Shown here: positions 10,653 through 22,689 of the stretch, piece by piece | How positions within the stretch are numbered: position 1 is the first letter of the stretch | Layout of the letters: the number at the start of each line of letters is the position of its first letter | Notes under the pieces: generated by a model | What the model saw: only the letters and a program-made list of their open reading frames with translations | What the model was told of the DNA's origin: nothing | Databases searched by the model: none | Origin: Pseudomicrostroma phylloplanum | Taxonomy: Eukaryota; Basidiomycota; Exobasidiomycetes; Microstromatales | Assembly (NCBI GenBank): GCA_039545275.1 | Contig: BCHS01000002.1 | Location: 2,046,001 to 2,110,000 of the forward strand | DNA: 64,000 nt | Reading direction: 5' to 3' | Made by a program: the position numbers and the translations under genes

Positions 10653-13600
10653 ACCGACGTCAAGCTGACTCCCTCCACCACGGAGTCGAAGAAGCGCCAA
10701 ACCACAGAGGTCTCTCCGGAGGTACTCACATCATCTCTCCCTCTTACCTCTCCCACAACGGCATCCGAAGGAACGTCTACGGCACTCTCCCGTCGGCGAT
10801 CTTCTGCGAAGTCTTCAGCCTCCACGCCCTCCGTGGACATTGACGAGCAGACAGACGTTGATCGCCAGTCAGGAGCTCGCAGCGCCAAGCGACAGTTGCG
10901 AGAGCATATTGCCTCCTCGGACGAGTCAAATTCCCAGGAGTCAAGTGAAGGCTCGCCCAAATCGGCAGCTTCCAGCCCTCCCGCAGGCCGCCCGATCTTT
11001 GACCACGCCTTCACCCTCGACACTCAAAGACCGCCCTTGGCTACCTTGCCAGCTGGTGGTGCCGAAGCTACACTTTCGCCGTCTCGCTCGGCCGTCTCCT
11101 CTTCCTCCTCTGGGACTGCCGCTCGCCCAAGATTTCCTCCCCAACAAGACAGCTCCCGAGCGACACCAACCTACGCCAGCCAAGGCCTCTCTGCTAACAT
11201 CCGAAGAGCAGCCCTCTTGAACGGTAGCGATTCTACACCCCCTACTGCTCGCCCTTACACTTCCACAGCCAGTCTCGCGCAGCGGCTTGATCGTCAAGCA
11301 TCCATCAGTAAAGAACAAGACGCGAGGTCACCGCCAGCATCAGTGTCCTCCGGACCCTCCATCGCCTCTCAACCTCCCCTTGAGCCATTCACCAAGTCGA
11401 GTCAACCAGCCATGATGGATCTTGACGAGTCCCTTCGGGCGATTTACTTCGCCCCCGTCGCCCTGGTGGTGTTGGACCACAATCGCTATATTCGCATGCT
11501 GAATCGTCCAGCCGAAACCCTGCTGAATACCAATGCGCAAGGCTGCGTAGGACACCATCTCCACGATTGGATTTTGCCCACTTTCCGGCAAGGATTCATG
11601 CAGGCTCTGAACGATGCTGCACAGACGAGCTCTTCCAAGAGCTGGTCTCTTCCCATCTTCACACGGCTGACGTTCACCAATGGGATCTCGGAGACGGGGG
11701 AGCACCAGAACGGTGATGTCTTCTCGATAGAGTGCTCCATATCCGCTTGGTACCCCACCGACCAGATGTTTGTGGATCCGCCATCGGGTCAAGACGTCTT
11801 TGGCATCTCTGGCGACGAGATCAGCCCAGCCATGAGCCCGACATCGCCCACGTCTCCTTACGCAGTGTCACCACAGACAACGCCCACTTATGAGCACCAT
11901 CGGTCCATCGATGGAGCATTCGCGGGAGCCGCACGGAAGGGACGACATCCTGGAGCGCGCTTACCGGCTCCCTCTAGCAACCTCTTGCACGAAGCCTACT
12001 ACACCATCTCTTTGTCTCCTGTGCAGACCCGGGAGCGGAGAGGCAGTCCCTCCGATGCCAGGATGTGCACGGCCGACGTATTGAGAGACTCAATCCTACA
12101 CACTCTGGACACGCCGATCATGGCGCTCTCACGGGATGGCAATACCGTCATTCGCAACCTTGCTTGTGATGAGACGTTGAAGTATTATGTCAAGAAAGAC
12201 CACGATGGCAAAGCTCAGACGGCGGAGCCGGCAGTGCCTGATCCAGAAGCCGAGGATACTGCCATCGACCTGTCCTGGCTGACGAGTACGATGAACTGCT
12301 TCTCGGAAGACTTTTCCGAGCCCTTCCCCCCTCACAAATTCCCCATCTACCGGGCAGCTGTTCTGGGCGAGAGGCCGCCTCCGGTCAACGTTGGCTGCGT
12401 GGCTACAGATACGGGAGTGCGGAGAGTCTTGAGAGTGGAGGGTCAGCCCATTCGTGATGCTGGTGGATTTGGAGAACACATCGGTGGTATGATCCAGCTT
12501 ACGGATATTACCGATGATATTGAGTCCAGGAAGCAAGCCATCAAAAAGGAAGGACAGGAGTACTTCCAGATGGTCTGTGAGAAGCTGAATCAATTGGTAT
12601 GGGTGACTGATCCCAACGGATACCATGAGTGGTTCAATCAGACCTGGGTGAGTTCCTCCTTGGCGATTATGCATGCTAAGATTGTGCCTCTGACTGACCT
12701 GCTTATGGTGCGCCTTACAGTACGACTACACCGGAGCTACCCCCGAGCAATGCCTAGGCATAGGATGGGCTGGTGTCTTCCATCCGGAAGATATTCCCGA
12801 GACGAGCCGCCGATGGTCTCATTCTCTACGCACGGGAGAGCTATACAGCGTAGAGTACAGATGCCGTCGTAAAGACGGTGTATTTCGCTGGCACCTCGGA
12901 CGCGCCCTACCGGTTCGCGACCCTGATACTGGCGCCATTACGAAATGGTTCGGTACCTGTACCGACATCAACGATACGGTCGAAGCCCTAGCGGCCAGCA
13001 GACAGAGTCAAGACCGGCTGGAGAACGTCATCAATCACGCTGCCATGACCCTTTGGGCTGTAAACACTGAAGGCATCATCACTGTTGCAGAGGGCCCTGG
13101 TGTCAAGCAACTGAAGCTCATAGGCGGGCCTTCGACCCCCGGTGGATCCGAGAATGACGGCTCTGGATCGGGATCTGGAAATGGCAATGCAAGCGCAATT
13201 GACAGCGGTTCATATCCTCAACGCCCAAGGCACCAAGCCCAATTGTCATTGTCCGAACTTGAAAACCACAGCGACGATCCCGGCGCCCGGTCTCCGAGTG
13301 CTACCACGCTTTCTCAGACCACTGCGTCGTGGAGTGCTACTCGTAGCAACAATCGCAGACACAATCGAAGCATGCTGGGTCAGCCGATCTACGCAATCTG
13401 GGGTGAGGCGCCTCGACTATTCATTGAGCGTGCTCTGGCGGGAGAATCCTGCGTCGACGAATCTGAGATCGAAGGCCGGTGGTTCCGGACTCAGTACTCA
13501 CCCATTCGCAGCGAGGATGGCGATGCCAACATGGACGGAATGGGGACCATCATCGGTGTCGTTGGCGCCAGTATGGACATTACCGATCGCAAGCGTGCCC

Positions 13601-15912
13601 AAGAACAGATGGAGCAGTCGCTGAGGGACCGAGCCAAGTCGAAAGCGGCTGAAAGCGCAGCCAAGGAAGCAAGTCGACTGAAGTCGGAATTCTTGGCCAA
13701 TATGTCACACGAGATCCGGACGCCCATTGCTGGTGTCATTGGATTGAGCGAATTGCTGTTGGACACGAAGTACCTCACAGCTGAGGCACGGGACCTCACT
13801 GAGAACATCCAAAGGTCAGCAGATGCTCTACTCACTGTCATCAACGATGTCTTGGACTTCTCGAAGGTCGAGATCGGAAAGCTTGATATTGAGAAGACTC
13901 CCTTCTCTTTGAACCTGGTCTGTCGAGACACCATCAAGATGCTGTCCTTTGCCACCTCGAAGAAGGGCTTGGCGTTCAGTGAGGAGTGCGATCTGCAACA
14001 TCAAGGCCTCCTACTAGGCGATGCCGGGCGTGTCCGGCAAGTCTTGACCAACCTACTCACCAACGCCATCAAGTTCACAGAACGCGGCTCGATCAGTCTC
14101 GTTGTCAAGGAAGTCGCCGAAGAGCTCAACACCATCACTGTCCGTTTTGACGTGCAGGACACAGGATGTGGAATTTCGTCGTCGGCATTGAAGCGCCTCT
14201 TCCAGCCGTTCAGCCAAGCTGACCCTTCCACCGCCAGACGATTTGGAGGAACCGGCTTGGGTCTCACCATTTGCAAGAACCTTGTCGAGTTGATGCAAGG
14301 CCAAATCGGCCTCGAGTCGGAGGAGGGCGTGGGCTCTCGTGCTTGGTTCAGCATCCCCTTCCAGAAGGCTCAACAGTCGATCCACAGTAGCGACAACGAC
14401 ATGGCTACCGAGGGCAAAGTCTCGACCCTAGGAGTCAGCAGTGATCCTTTGCAGAGGGAGAGACAGGACATCTGGATTCTAGTGGCAGAAGACAATGCCA
14501 TCAATGCTCAGATTGCATTGAAGACTCTGAAAAAGATTGGCTTCAATGCGAGGACGGCCGAGAACGGGTATGCTGCGCTGGATGAGCTCGAAAAGAACCC
14601 GTACGACTTGGTGAGTAGCTTACGCGCGCGCGACGGGCACCCCCACTACCACTACTGACATCTCTTCCATGCTCCCCATCGTCTCATACAGTGCCTTATG
14701 GATTGCATGATGCCAGAGTGCGATGGATACGAGGCCACCACTCGTCTGCGTCGCTCGCAAAATCCAGAGGTGAGGGCGTTGCCCGTCATCGCTTTGACCG
14801 CGTCGGCGATCAAGGGTGACCGTGAACGAGCCCTGGCGGCAGGTATGAACGACTACTTGTCGAAACCAGTCAAGCGGGCCGCCTTGGAGTCGATGCTCAC
14901 GAGGTGGTTGTTCGATGCTTCTGCCCGTCAAGCCCTCTCGAAATACCTAGCGACTCCGCAGGCCGGTGCAGGGGTGCGCAGGTCGAGTGACACCGAGTCG
15001 CGAAGGTCTTCTTTCAGTCTCAGCGATGACGGAATCGCAGACTTGACGACGGCAAAGATGGTCGTGTCCGGAAGCAGCTGGTCGACTGCGAGTGGACAAG
15101 ACACGGGAAGAACAGGAAGCATACACTCGGCAAAGGGCGCGACCTCGACTCATCTAAAACGTACAAGCGCGTCTCAGCAAGGCGATTACTTCCCACCCGT
15201 GTCCCCGGAGACGTCGCCTAATGTTCCCACTACGAGTGAGGATCACCACATAGAGACTTTGATGCAGGAAGCAGCCGCTTTGGACGCACCCTCACAGGCG
15301 GCGGCAGACTCGTCAGGGTCCGTTGCCAAGGGTTTACTAGGCGCCCTCGAGAGGAGCGGCACGGCGAATACGGCTGCTCTAGCGGCAGCGTTGCTACCCC
15401 GTCGAGGCTCTCATGAGGGTGTGCCAAGCAACGAGGCGAGACGATATGCCAAACGTCCTGCGCCCTCGCCACGAGCTCACTCCCACCATGGATCCGCCAG
15501 TCCGGCGTCTTCGTCACCTATGGTCACCTTCCAGTCCTCGTCGGGCATGAGCAGCGGTCCGTCCAGCTCCAAGATGTCCAACCGAGACCGAGGCTCACGC
15601 TCACGCAGCGGCAGCCAGGCCTCGGCGGCTTCGGCAGCTTCGCCGAATTCGAGACCGTCGAGACCAGGGCTGATGCGACGATCCTCGCGCAATCAAGCCG
15701 GCATGGGGAGAGACTTGCAGCAGGAGCTCTTCAATGCTGCAGATGGCTCATCGGAAGCTCGGAAGCTGGCTATTACTGAGACGATCACGCCTCCTGAGGA
15801 GGAGCCTCCCAATCTGGATTTGGAAGAGGATACAGGGGACGATGTGATGGCGGATGGTGAGGAGAAGGAGGATGAGGACGATGGGGGAGAGATCACCCCC
15901 ATGGCCGCTTAG
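10653..15912 (+). CDS. PAS-rich hybrid histidine kinase (5' end unresolved)
   Basis: Exons 10653(open frame)-12647, 12721-14610 and 14692-15912. A disordered Ser/Pro arm is followed by PAS-like regions near 11412-11760, 12080-12530, 12570-12990 ([19 protein letters not shown]) and 13018-13600. The transmitter has an H-box [20 protein letters not shown], phosphoacceptor His at 13708-13710, N-box NAIKFTERG, and DTGCGIS and GGTGLGL ATP-site boxes. A receiver domain follows ([10 protein letters not shown]; Asp 14701-14703 in LMDCMMP; LSKPVK). Intron 2 cuts the receiver three codons before the Asp. The C-terminus is a long Ser-rich tail ending in an acidic patch. Such kinases pass phosphate through Ypd1 to Ssk1 or Skn7 regulators; the ligand is unknown. 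No transmembrane segment is seen, suggesting a cytosolic sensor. The frame is open from 10653, just after a stop, but the first in-frame ATG is 11412; starting there would give 1448 residues. Confidence 0.85.
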
Positions 15913-16724
15913 GCTATCCATGATACGCTGAGCGCCCGGCTGCGTCAACAGGCCCGGCTTCTGAACCTTAGAGCATCACAACTGCTTCATCGTACACCTA
16001 CGATGAGGACACGCATCAAGAGCTCACACCGGAAAGGTTCACATAAGGTCCCCTTCACTATTTCTAGGCTCTATCGCTCCAGTGAAATAGACTCATCGTT
16101 CGGGATACGGGCATGGACTTGAACATAAAACTCCTATTTGGATACAGTTAGGGTCGAGCTCGTCCCCGCTCCTATCCCTCACTCCCTCTTCCACCCTTTT
16201 CCTCCCCGCTGGTCCCGCACGTACGTCTCTTCCCTCCACTTAACCCTCCTATGATATCGCGGCACAACGTATCTCCCTGCTCTGCTTCTTTCTCTCTCTC
16301 TCTCTCTTCAAGGCTCTGCCTCCCCACTCCCCGCTCCTCCTTCCAACCTGCTCGTCAAAGATGTCCTTGTACCAATAGCGACGCTATCGTACACTGTATT
16401 GAATTCGATATTGATTCCCGGACATTCGCTGCTTGGGCTCGCCTTCATTTACGCACGACCGCTATCATCGGTTTGTTGGTACGGCGTGAGTGCGGATGAC
16501 GTGCTCGTGTGTGGCACAGGCTTGGTCGACAGCCTTGGGTTACATTCGTACGGTGACAAAGTCTGACGTTGAGTACACACAGTACAGTACAGCGTCCGGG
16601 GAGAAAGGGAGGACTTGAGCCCACTCTCTCACCACTTCGCTTCCCGCTCCACCCCACAGCCCTTCATTCTAGCTCGCCCTTCGCCTTGGTTTCCCTCGTA
16701 CACGTATGTACGATAGCCTCGATC
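15913..16724. other. Convergent intergenic spacer
   Basis: An 812 bp spacer lies between the 3' ends of the histidine kinase and redoxin genes. It is pyrimidine-rich and contains a TC dinucleotide tract near 16290-16308. No open frame with coding character was recognised. Confidence 0.5.
16289..16308 (+). repeat. (TC)n microsatellite
   Basis: About ten TC units in a wider C/T-rich stretch between two convergent 3' ends. Confidence 0.8.
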
Positions 16725-17537
16725 TCATGCAGGGTGAGGCTCCAGCAATCGCAGTGCCCTCTCCCCTGCCCGCATGGCCTCTTCGTCGCTACCCAAGAGG
16801 TCTTTACCCACCACCTGCCCCTCACGCAACACGAGGGTGAGACGCTGCAGTAGCGGACGTGATTTAGTGTCGGCGGGGGAAGAGAACGTCGCTGACGCTG
16901 ATGTCGATGGAGAAGGTGATGTAGGGATAGTGGGTAGCTCGAGTGCCTGGGTGAAGCGGAGGGAGGAGTCTGACAAGAGGTGGAACTGGGACAGCACGGA
17001 AACGAGCACAGGTGAGGTGAGCAAGGATAGAGGAGGGTCAGTCTCGCTTTCGCTTGCCCCACGCCCGGCAAGCACACTCACCTCAACTCCCGCCTTTCCC
17101 CTCAGTACCTCCAGTTCCTGTACAGGTGCAGTGCTCATCCCAAAGATCTCCAGCTCTCCTCCTGTCACTTTGCGCTCCGCAGCCTGCAGAGCGGCAAAGG
17201 AGCGCTGTATGGAGAGTAGGTGCGAGACGCACGCCCGCGCTGGGAGGTTGGAGGACAAGGACGAGGACGAGGAGGAGGCAACTCCAGCTGCAGACATTGT
17301 ATCACCTGCCGCTGTCCCTCCTCCTACTCCAGGAAAGAGGAACAGAAGAATTGGCTTCTCGAGCGAGAGGAGGAAGAGGTCGACTGTGCTCCGCTGTGTG
17401 CCTTCTTCCTTCGGTATGCTCGCACTCGAGCTTGTGCAGGGCGAGTCAATACAAGCCGGTAGAGGGTGTCCGATGAGGTGTAGAAGCGGATCTCTGCCTC
17501 CTGTCGAGGAGGAGGATGAGGAGGGGAAGAGGGACAT
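16725..17537 (-). CDS. Degenerate redoxin (AhpC/TSA-like) protein
   Basis: Single exon, 270 residues from the ATG at 17537-17535. The open frame extends about 52 codons further but has no ATG there and meets a stop at 17694-17696. The thioredoxin-fold peroxiredoxin pattern is visible: IGHPLPAC near the N-terminus, ILLFLFPGVG (beta strand before the active site), a helix with RSFAAL, a strand LEIFGMST, then LLSDSSLRFTQALELPT and RLTLVLREGQVVGKDL. The putative peroxidatic Cys is Cys103 in ARACVSH; it is followed by Val, not the usual Thr/Ser, and a roughly 25-residue Ser-rich insert precedes it, so peroxidase activity is doubtful. No second Cys follows at PrxQ spacing. A 328-codon frame on the opposite strand is an antisense artefact. 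An upstream exon cannot be excluded. Confidence 0.65.
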   Translation of the reverse strand: MSLFPSSSSSSTGGRDPLLHLIGHPLPACIDSPCTSSSASIPKEEGTQRSTVDLFLLSLEKPILLFLFPGVGGGTAAGDTMSAAGVASSSSSSLSSNLPARACVSHLLSIQRSFAALQAAERKVTGGELEIFGMSTAPVQELEVLRGKAGVEVSVLAGRGASESETDPPLSLLTSPVLVSVLSQFHLLSDSSLRFTQALELPTIPTSPSPSTSASATFSSPADTKSRPLLQRLTLVLREGQVVGKDLLGSDEEAMRAGERALRLLEPHPA

Positions 17538-18075
17538 GCTTGCTGCCCTCTGCTGTCTTGATGAGAGGGGGAGAGGGGGAGGAGAAGGTGCAATGCAACG
17601 GGAAGGAAGCTGCGAGGCAGAAAGAGCTGCACTGGACTGGACTGCACTTCCGTTCGCTGCCTCCACTTGTCGAAGCTGTCGATCAAATCTCACTCACTCA
17701 CTCAGTCACGACGCCCTCGAGAGGGTCACGAGTGTCATGTTGGTACGCATGTATGTATGAAGAGATGACTGGGCCTCGGTCGGCTGGAACATGGTGCGCA
17801 TGAGGGGTGCGAGCGAGCATAAGTGGGAGGGGGGGCGGATGACTCTAGAAAGTACAGATGAGGGAGCGGACGACCAAGGACGGGGGCTGGGTGAGGGAGA
17901 GGAACAATACAGAGGTAGCGAGGGCGGGTCGCTCTATGAGAGTAGATGGTACAAAGGCGTTGCTGGAGGATCGATGTCTAGCTAGGAGAATTTGCTGTGC
18001 GACAAGGCGCAAAGGGATGTAGGCGTTGAGCGGCGAAGGATGCCGAATGCTGCTGGCGCTTCGAATAGCGCCCAA
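17538..18075. other. Spacer between redoxin promoter and ARI1 3' end
   Basis: A 538 bp stretch, GA-rich on the plus strand, with a short CTCA repeat near 17690-17704. It should hold the redoxin promoter and the 3' untranslated region of the ubiquitin ligase. No coding content recognised. Confidence 0.45.
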
Positions 18076-20027
18076 TTAGAAGGTGTGATTCCACTCCCAG
18101 CGGCCCTCTTCGAATCCTTGCGCAGTGTCGCTAAGCAGAATCTCCCGTCTGCGAGAGACGTAGACTGTCAAGTCGGTGACCTTCTGCCTCAGTGTTGGGA
18201 TCGTCTCGGGCTCGATCTCAGCCTCCAGTTGTTCGCTCAGGTTCTCCGTAGCGCTTTCTAGATCTCGCTGATTGTCTTCAAACAGCTCGGTCATGTTGTT
18301 GCGCTTTAGATAGAAGGCCATGCAGTACGTCCACTTCAAAGTCATCCTACACTCGGTCAGAGTGTCTACCGCTTTCTTGAGGAATTGCACCTCAATCCAG
18401 GTCAGATTGGTCGTGAGCTGTAGCTTCTCCATCTTCTTCTCTGTCTTGGAGTAGAGATCGCGGTCTAGCTTGGCTGATTGCTCATGATTGGCATAACGGT
18501 TGAAGTACTGCCAAAGTGGGGGAAATGAGCACAGAGGTGTCAGTGGTTGCTGCCTAAGTGACAGCAGTTCTCTTGCTCTCATAACGACTCACGTGAAGAT
18601 ATCGCTCCAAGCTGGCCCTGCTCTTGGCCTGGTTGTCCTTGCTGTTGGCCACGTTCTTCTCATCGAATCTGTTGCAATTGAACCAGCTAGTTCCATGGTC
18701 GCTCCACTTCCCCTCACAAACCCAACACCACTCGTACCTGCACCTCTTGCAGGTCATGTGGTTGCAACCGCCATTCTTCTCGATGGTGGAAGAGCATTCT
18801 GGACATTCCTTGGTATTAGCTTGAATCCAGTTCGCCGTCTCCGAGTCGTCCTCGCACTTCTTGATCCAGAGCTTGACAACAGGACAGATGGCCGGCGCAT
18901 GCGCAGCCTGCCCGCACCCGAAACAGAAAGCATGCCCGCAATTGCAGCGTACTGAGGGGACTACGGTTTTGAGCTTCTTGCTGGAGACGTGGCACTCAAT
19001 TGCATTCTGGCAATTAGGCGCGGGGCACCAACGGAACAGCTGCGAGTCATCGACGTAAGTTCGATCGAGAAGGTCCTTGTATCTGCAGTGCATTGTGAAG
19101 AACAGCGAGAGTTAGCATCGTAAACCCCTCCCACGGCTTAGCTCAGTTGCCCCTGCCTTTGTTTTGACTCACTTTTCGTAAATGGCTGGGTCCACCAGCA
19201 TCTTGACCGTCCTCTCGTCTACGACCAGCTTGCACTTTTCCTGCATACACTGTACCCTCCTGCTCTCGCCTTCCTCTTTCACCTTCTGCTCGATGTAGTG
19301 TTGATAGCAGTCGCTACAGAAACGATGTCCACAACCGAGGGCGAGTGTTTCCATGCGGCCGCTGTCTTCATCTTCCGAGGAAAGATAGCAGATGGAGCAG
19401 GTAAAGTCGGTAGATTTTAGAAGACGAGGTCGTGTGGGGTCGTCTACTACCCCTGCCTCTATCTTGACAGCATCAGGATCGTCCATGTAGCGCTCGATGA
19501 GTCGCTCCTTGTTCCAGCCGAAGTGGCGTAGCAGAATGGCTGCATCGGTGTCCTAGAAAAAGGAAAGGAAGGGCAAGCAAAGGATTGTTAGCTTCCAGAA
19601 CATATGGCAGGACCTCGTCGCCCCTACTTACTCTGACGACGAACATGCCTGCTACATGATCCACTTCCTTTTTCTGCTGCTGTTGGATTGCGGCCCAGTC
19701 GAGGCATGTGAACTCGACTTCGTGAGCCTTGCGCTTGCCCTTTCCCGATGGATCGTGGGAGAATGCTTCATCGCCAGCAGCGTCGAATGCGACTTCATCA
19801 TCTTCGTCATCGCCTTCTAGCATGACGTCCGACTCTGCGTCATCTTCGTCGTCCTCATCTGCATAGAAGGCGTCGCTATCTTCGTCCATTGTATCTTCGG
19901 CGTCTAGGACGTCGTCGATCTGAGAGAGTCAAGGATGAGAGGATGTGTGAAGGTATCAGCGACTGCAAATAGCGGAGCTTTTTTGGTTATCTGAAGTACT
20001 CACATCGCTGAGGCTAGAGGAAGACAT
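18076..20027 (-). CDS. RBR E3 ubiquitin ligase, Ariadne-1/HHARI family
   Basis: Five exons on the minus strand: 20027-20004, 19919-19632, 19552-19173, 19082-18593 and 18507-18076, giving 537 residues (human HHARI 557). The first exon is only 24 nt (MSSSSLSD); the internal ATG at 19889 is a less likely start. An acidic N-terminus precedes a UBA-like segment (LLRHFGWNKERLIERY, about 111-126), RING1 (CSIC from about Cys156), IBR (from Cys250, many Cys/His), RING2 (CPEC at 324-327) and a C-terminal helical Ariadne domain (about 394-537). Cys337 in GGCNHMTC aligns with the HHARI catalytic cysteine that forms the ubiquitin thioester. The family works with UbcH7-type E2 enzymes and neddylated cullin complexes. 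All RING cysteines expected appear intact. Confidence 0.93.
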
Positions 20028-20464
20028 AGAGGAGTGAGTAGAGCGAAGTACTCGTCTATGGGTTTTGGTGGCCAAGAATGCAGGCGGGAAGGGAGTGGCA
20101 GTAATAGTCTGATGCTTCGAAGTCTAGAGGAACACTGATAATGACTATCTGTTGCAGGCTACGGACGTGAAGAAGGGTGGCGGGTTCTTGTTGATAGTAA
20201 CAACAGAGGGAGAGGAGAGTGTGCGAGAGGCAAGGACCGCGAGGCTGATGGTGCTAATGATGGTAGGTGTGGTTTGGGGGAACAAGAGTGCTTGGGGTCA
20301 AGTATCTCTCCTGTCCGAGTGGTACTCTCCCTCGTCCGCCTGCCAGTGGCGAATGGCGCCAGACGGAACGGGAGACGCGAGATGCGACAGAGTGGAGTGG
20401 CTGGGCTGCATGCACGCCCTTCCGCTCCGCTCCGCCCCGCTTCCGTATCCCCATACAAGGTTGC

Positions 20465-20521
20465 ATGGCCGCCAATCTGCAGCATCGTCAGCATCGTCAG
20501 CATCGTAGGCCGTCTGTTTGA
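20465..20521 (+). other. Upstream open reading frame in leader of F-box-like gene
   Basis: ATG GCC GCC start, 18 codons, stop at 20519-20521, 13 bases before the main ATG at 20535. It encodes repeated Gln-His-Arg from a threefold nonamer. Short spacing to the main start suggests poor reinitiation, so it could dampen translation. This is inference from position. Confidence 0.35.
20480..20506 (+). repeat. Nonamer tandem repeat (CAGCATCGT)x3
   Basis: Three perfect direct copies of a 9-base unit directly upstream of the F-box-like start codon. Confidence 0.9.
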
Positions 20522-20534
20522 CCTTCTCAAGCCT

Positions 20535-22689
20535 ATGCAGGCACAGGCTACGGCCGCAGAAGGAGACGCAATGGGGCATATGAACACCAGCATCCCGTCC
20601 ACCTCAAATAGTCCTATGCCTACCTCCCCTGGCGCCGAACTCCCAGTCGAACTAGTCCTTCGCATCCTCCTCACCGCGGCCAGGGAGGACCAGGCCACGG
20701 CTCACGCTCTTGCCTATGTCTCGCGGGCCGTCTGCCGCGCTACAGCACCATCTCGCTGGAGGCTTGTCGTCATTGACTCTTTCTCGGCCCTGCTCAAGCT
20801 CTGGGCAACCATACTGGAAGCGAGAAGCAGGCCAGAAGATGACCTACTGGCGGTGACCATCCGCTTACTAGTCGCGGGCGGCACGGCCCTCAAGGCAGGA
20901 GACATACAGCAGCGTCTCCGTTTCACGTCGTCCCTTCGTGCTATTTCTCTGCCATTCGATTCAGAACATGACATAGACTCAGCCCAGACTGATGCGACGT
21001 CGACATCGTCTCATCCGGGTACATACGTACGGAGCCTCTTCCTGGATAGCGAGGCCCCCGCTCCTGCCGGGAAGACGCCGCTGTCTTTCCACGACTTCGG
21101 CGAAAAGATGACGCAGCTATGCGAACGAGTGGTACCGCTACTCTCCCCGCTCGCTGATGATACCTGGTCGTCCAGACAGCAGCGTCGGCTGGCTCTCGAT
21201 AGGCCAGACGTCAAGCTGGGTAGCCTGCTTCGCTTCTTCCCCAACGTGGACATTCTCTCCCTCGGAGCACAAGAGTATACTTATCTTTTCCCTTCTTTAC
21301 ACTCCGTCAGCCCTTCGGAGCTCAGCATCGTATACCAAGGCAACACCAAGTCGCTCGAAGAAGACTTTACATTCTCTACATCGGCCTTCTCTCGTGAGGA
21401 AGGCAGAGTCGAACTAGCTGGGGTGAGGCGGCGTCTTCAGAGACTGCACATCGTAGCAACGGATCCGCAGTCGGAAGCAGCAGGAGTGGAGCCGCCATTC
21501 AGCCTGCTGGAACCCTTGAGAGCTGGAAGCACCAGTCCCGGCTCTCTCATCGATGCTCAGGCAAGGTATGCCGTGGTAGGCGGGTCCCACACAAGTGGGC
21601 AGCCGGCAGCAAAAAGGCAGAGTATGGGGTTGATCCAGCGTGAGTGACAGGTGCGAAGCGATTTGTGGTATGCACGAGCTCACCTCATACTTTCTGTGTC
21701 TAGTACGGTACGACACTAGACGCTTTGCTCTGCGGCCAGCTTCAATCGTAGCCGGACGATTGCGTCACTTCCTTCAAGAGCTCACCCTATCCCGCACGTC
21801 GTCGTCTTCAATTGAGGCTCCTGCATCATCTTCCTTCACCTATACAGGCCGCCCCTTCGCCGCACCTCCCAGAGGAGCAGGTAACCAGTCTTGTCTAGGT
21901 GGGAGCGCTCAAGCCTCGCCTCTTTCTGTCTTCGATGATGAGACTCCCGAGGCAGCAACGCTTCGCGAGTGGGGTGTGGGTGCTTTTGCCAAGTTGCAGT
22001 TGTCATGGAGCGATCGCAATGCGCCGAGGGCAGAGGATCTTCCTGGGTGGAGACGAGCGAGATACAGCGCCATCGAGAAGTCTGGAGGCGCTGCTGCGAG
22101 TGGAGCAGACAAGGGAGCTAGCAACCACCTGCTCCTCTCCGGTGGCTGGCCAAGGGAGACACGCGATGTCTGGACAGAGCGCTCTGACCGGGACCAGTCG
22201 GCCACATTCGAAGGTGAGCTGGCAGACTGCGTCTGGTCGCTCTTTGGCTGGAAGCCTGCTGCTCCTAGCAGCGCCGCGGCGGTAGTATCCAATGGTAATG
22301 GCAGCAATGGCAGTAGCACTGGGCCAAAGCCTCTGCACAAGGCTGCCGCTCCGATCGCTCATCGGTATCTCTTTGCACCTGCTGGTCAGGGCGAGATGGG
22401 CGAGCGCATGCCCGCCGGATACTTGGAAGCAGACCGGTCCGCGCTCGCGACCGTCGCTGCTGGTCTTGCCTCTTGCTGTAAGGTGCCCGTCGCTGCGCTG
22501 CCAGTGCCTAGCAGAGAGGGTGACGATGGTACCACCAGCGGTGGAGGAGAGGGTGGAACGAGGCTACTGTCGTATGCTGTGCGGGCCCCAGCTACTGTCT
22601 TGAGGTTCGGAGGGGCGGCTGCTTTCGACAAGGAGACCAGACTGGCGTACTTCCTCGATCGCGTTGCCGGAGGTAAGGGTCCGTGGTAG
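20535..22689 (+). CDS. F-box-like protein, substrate unknown
   Basis: Two exons, 20535-21639 and 21704-22689 (64 bp GT-AG intron), 696 residues. The N-terminal segment LPVELVLRILLTAA (about residue 35) followed by helical VSRAVCRATAPSRWR matches the F-box-like pattern of fungal proteins in which LP-x-E-[IL]-[LI] starts the fold. The rest may form irregular leucine-rich repeats (SLRAISLPF, YVRSLFLDS, VDILSLGA, RLQRLHIVA), as in F-box/LRR proteins, but no canonical repeat register is clear. The C-terminal half has Ser/Gly-rich loops. F-box proteins link substrates to Skp1-cullin ligases; whether this one does is inference. An in-frame ATG at 20382 would add 51 residues of unconvincing composition, so 20535 is preferred. 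Confidence 0.7.

Larger units (their letters stand above)
20028..20534. promoter_or_regulatory. Divergent promoter, ARI1 / F-box-like gene
   Basis: A 507 bp region separates the two start codons. Its right part is the likely leader of the plus-strand gene and contains a short upstream frame (20465-20521) built on a nonamer repeat. No TATA box recognised. Confidence 0.5.

Noticed and set aside
17538..17693. N-terminal extension of the redoxin frame
   Set aside because: The first codon is GTG directly after an in-frame stop; the first ATG is at 17537. Kept only as a possible spliced extension.
16774..17760. 328-codon plus-strand open frame over the redoxin gene
   Set aside because: Composition is Arg/Ser/Glu-rich with no domain, whereas the opposite strand shows the redoxin pattern; it is the antisense frame of a GC-rich exon.
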